Source: Acidobacteriota bacterium (GTDB lineage: Bacteria > Acidobacteriota > Thermoanaerobaculia > Thermoanaerobaculales > Sulfomarinibacteraceae). Taken from it: 52,829 bases of DNA. Below, piece after piece: positions 51,885 through 52,829 of this stretch (position 1 is its first letter; every line of letters begins with the position of its first letter). The translations under genes were made by a program, and so were the position numbers. The stretch lies in contig JAADFK010000162.1 of the NCBI GenBank assembly GCA_013152925.1, forward strand, positions 1 to 52,829, written 5' to 3'. The notes beneath the pieces are model-generated. The model was not told the DNA's origin. It was given only the letters and a program-made list of their open reading frames with translations, and made no database searches.

Positions 51885-52829
51885 TGCGCCGTAGCCGCGA
51901 GAGCGGCTTCAGCCTGATCGAGCTCCTTGTGGCGACCTTGATCTTCGCCCTGGTTTTTCTCGGCGTCCTCAAGATGCTGGACAGCTCCACCAAGATCTCC
52001 AAGGTGGAATCGGCCCTGGCCGACACCCAGGAGAATGTCCGGTACGCCGTATACCATATACCATCTGGCGCGCATCGCGCGGATGACGGGGGGAAGTAAC
52101 TTGCCCCTTGCGCGCGGCGGTGGCACGTTTCAATGGGTTTCGCTCGAGATTCTCGATAACGTCACCGGCTCGTTCACAGATGACGCCGGGATGAGCCACA
52201 ACGTTCTCAACGGGAGTGACGTTCTCAGGATCCGAGGTTTCTTCGAGAGCGCGCCCTATTTTCTGAATCCGACTGTACCTAACGCCGTCAACCTCAGCTC
52301 CGGAACGGTCACGATTCCAGAAACTACCACCGGTGGCAAGGTCCAGGATTTCAGCCACCCGCCGGCTATCGGCAAGGGCCTGGTGCTCACGGGAAGGGGT
52401 CAGTACGCCATCGGGAAGGTCACCGCCGTGTCAATCGATACGACGAGCCCCTCACCTCACCGGACCATGACCATCACCTTTTCAACGGGTGATGGAGGGC
52501 TCTGGCAGAGTCTCAACCCCAACGGCACCTGGGTACAGCCAACGTTTCCGATCTACCGGGTGGGCGTTCTGGACTCCTACAACTACTTCGTCGATCCCAA
52601 TCTCCAGCTGCGGCGCTGGCGGGCGTCGGCGGCCAACGGCGGGAGCGGGACCGTGGAGCCGGTGGCCATCAACATCGGCTCGCTCCAGGTGGCGTTGGGT
52701 CTCGATGTCAGTGAGGATGGAATCCTCCAGGCCAACGAGTGGTTCTTCAGCGCCGCGAACCCCAACCCTCCATCGCATGCCAATGCGACCGATCCGAAGA
52801 AGCTGCCGCTGGCTCTCCGTATCACGGTT
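51881..52829 (+). pseudogene. PilW-like minor pilin, frameshifted and running off the window
   Basis: Starts at ATG 51881 (overlap with pilV) with a prepilin site SGFSLIELLVA. The frame breaks after VRYAVYH because ATACCAT is duplicated in tandem (52051-52057 and 52058-52064). The first frame stops at 52099. Removing one 7-bp copy restores a single frame reading AVYHLARIARMTGG and then open to the window end with no stop, including a globular PilW-like part with DGGLWQSLNPNG and YNYFVDPNL. The 3' end is outside the window. It could be a real mutation, a reversible slippage site or a read/assembly error. Confidence 0.8.

Overview
The window is high-GC, gene-dense bacterial chromosome. The organism looks like a member of the Acidobacteriota or a related deep lineage. 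This is an inference from the combination of HspR-type heat-shock control, a b558-type succinate dehydrogenase, DUF4388 and MshEN-domain proteins, an LDH-like malate dehydrogenase and a two-subunit class I fumarase. No rRNA, tRNA or CRISPR array was seen, so taxonomy rests on protein content only.

Layout. 1-3.1 kb: tsaB-rimI (+) converges on pabB-pabC (-). 3.4-10.7 kb: a stand-alone MshEN-domain protein, then a TCA-cycle block (fumarase alpha and beta, mdh, sdhCAB) that ends in a strong terminator. 10.8-15.8 kb: a small secreted protein, a DUF1858 protein on the opposite strand, 3-hydroxyacyl-CoA dehydrogenase with enoyl-CoA hydratase, DUF47 with a PiT phosphate transporter, and a B3/B4-domain protein. 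16-19.6 kb: DUF1844, a TPR/zinc-ribbon membrane protein, and a DUF4388 protein with a pseudopilin-like tail. 19.7-23.5 kb: a heat-shock operon dnaK-hsp20-hspR-sigma factor, with a HAIR-like operator on the dnaK promoter. 23.5-26.5 kb: an AT-richer accessory patch with a polytopic GT-C-like membrane protein running into an IS4-family transposase relic. 26.5-37.3 kb: a nuclease-like/XPD-type helicase (-), a dihaem cytochrome c, a small TPR protein, a DUF1573 protein with an in-frame UGA, an M29-type peptidase, a ClpX-like ATPase, a macro-like protein, an FHA/AAA+ regulator and an unknown protein. 37.7-46.6 kb: a secreted nuclease/phosphatase (-), cobalamin adenosyltransferase, and the housekeeping run phoH-pgpH-ybeY-corC-era-glutaredoxin. 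46.8-52.8 kb: a MgtC/DUF4010 membrane protein (-), a PhoD-like phosphatase, and type IV pilin-like genes, the last of which is frameshifted.

The most notable observation is at 30358-31569. A secreted DUF1573 protein is open for 404 codons except for one TGA (30589-30591). That TGA sits exactly where the family has the first cysteine of its CGC motif, which gives Sec-Gly-Cys, and a hairpin lies at SECIS distance just downstream. This is best read as a selenoprotein that ordinary gene calling would split in two. Other notable points are a set of apparently leaderless genes whose -10 hexamer lies exactly 6 nt before the start codon, the self-contained HspR circuit that also carries a sigma factor, an enhancer-binding-protein-like regulator with a degraded GAFTGA loop, a PhoD homologue lacking its iron-ligand cysteine, and a 7-bp tandem duplication that breaks a PilW-like gene. 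Start codons were chosen by eye from Shine-Dalgarno (SD) sequences, overlaps and family N-termini.
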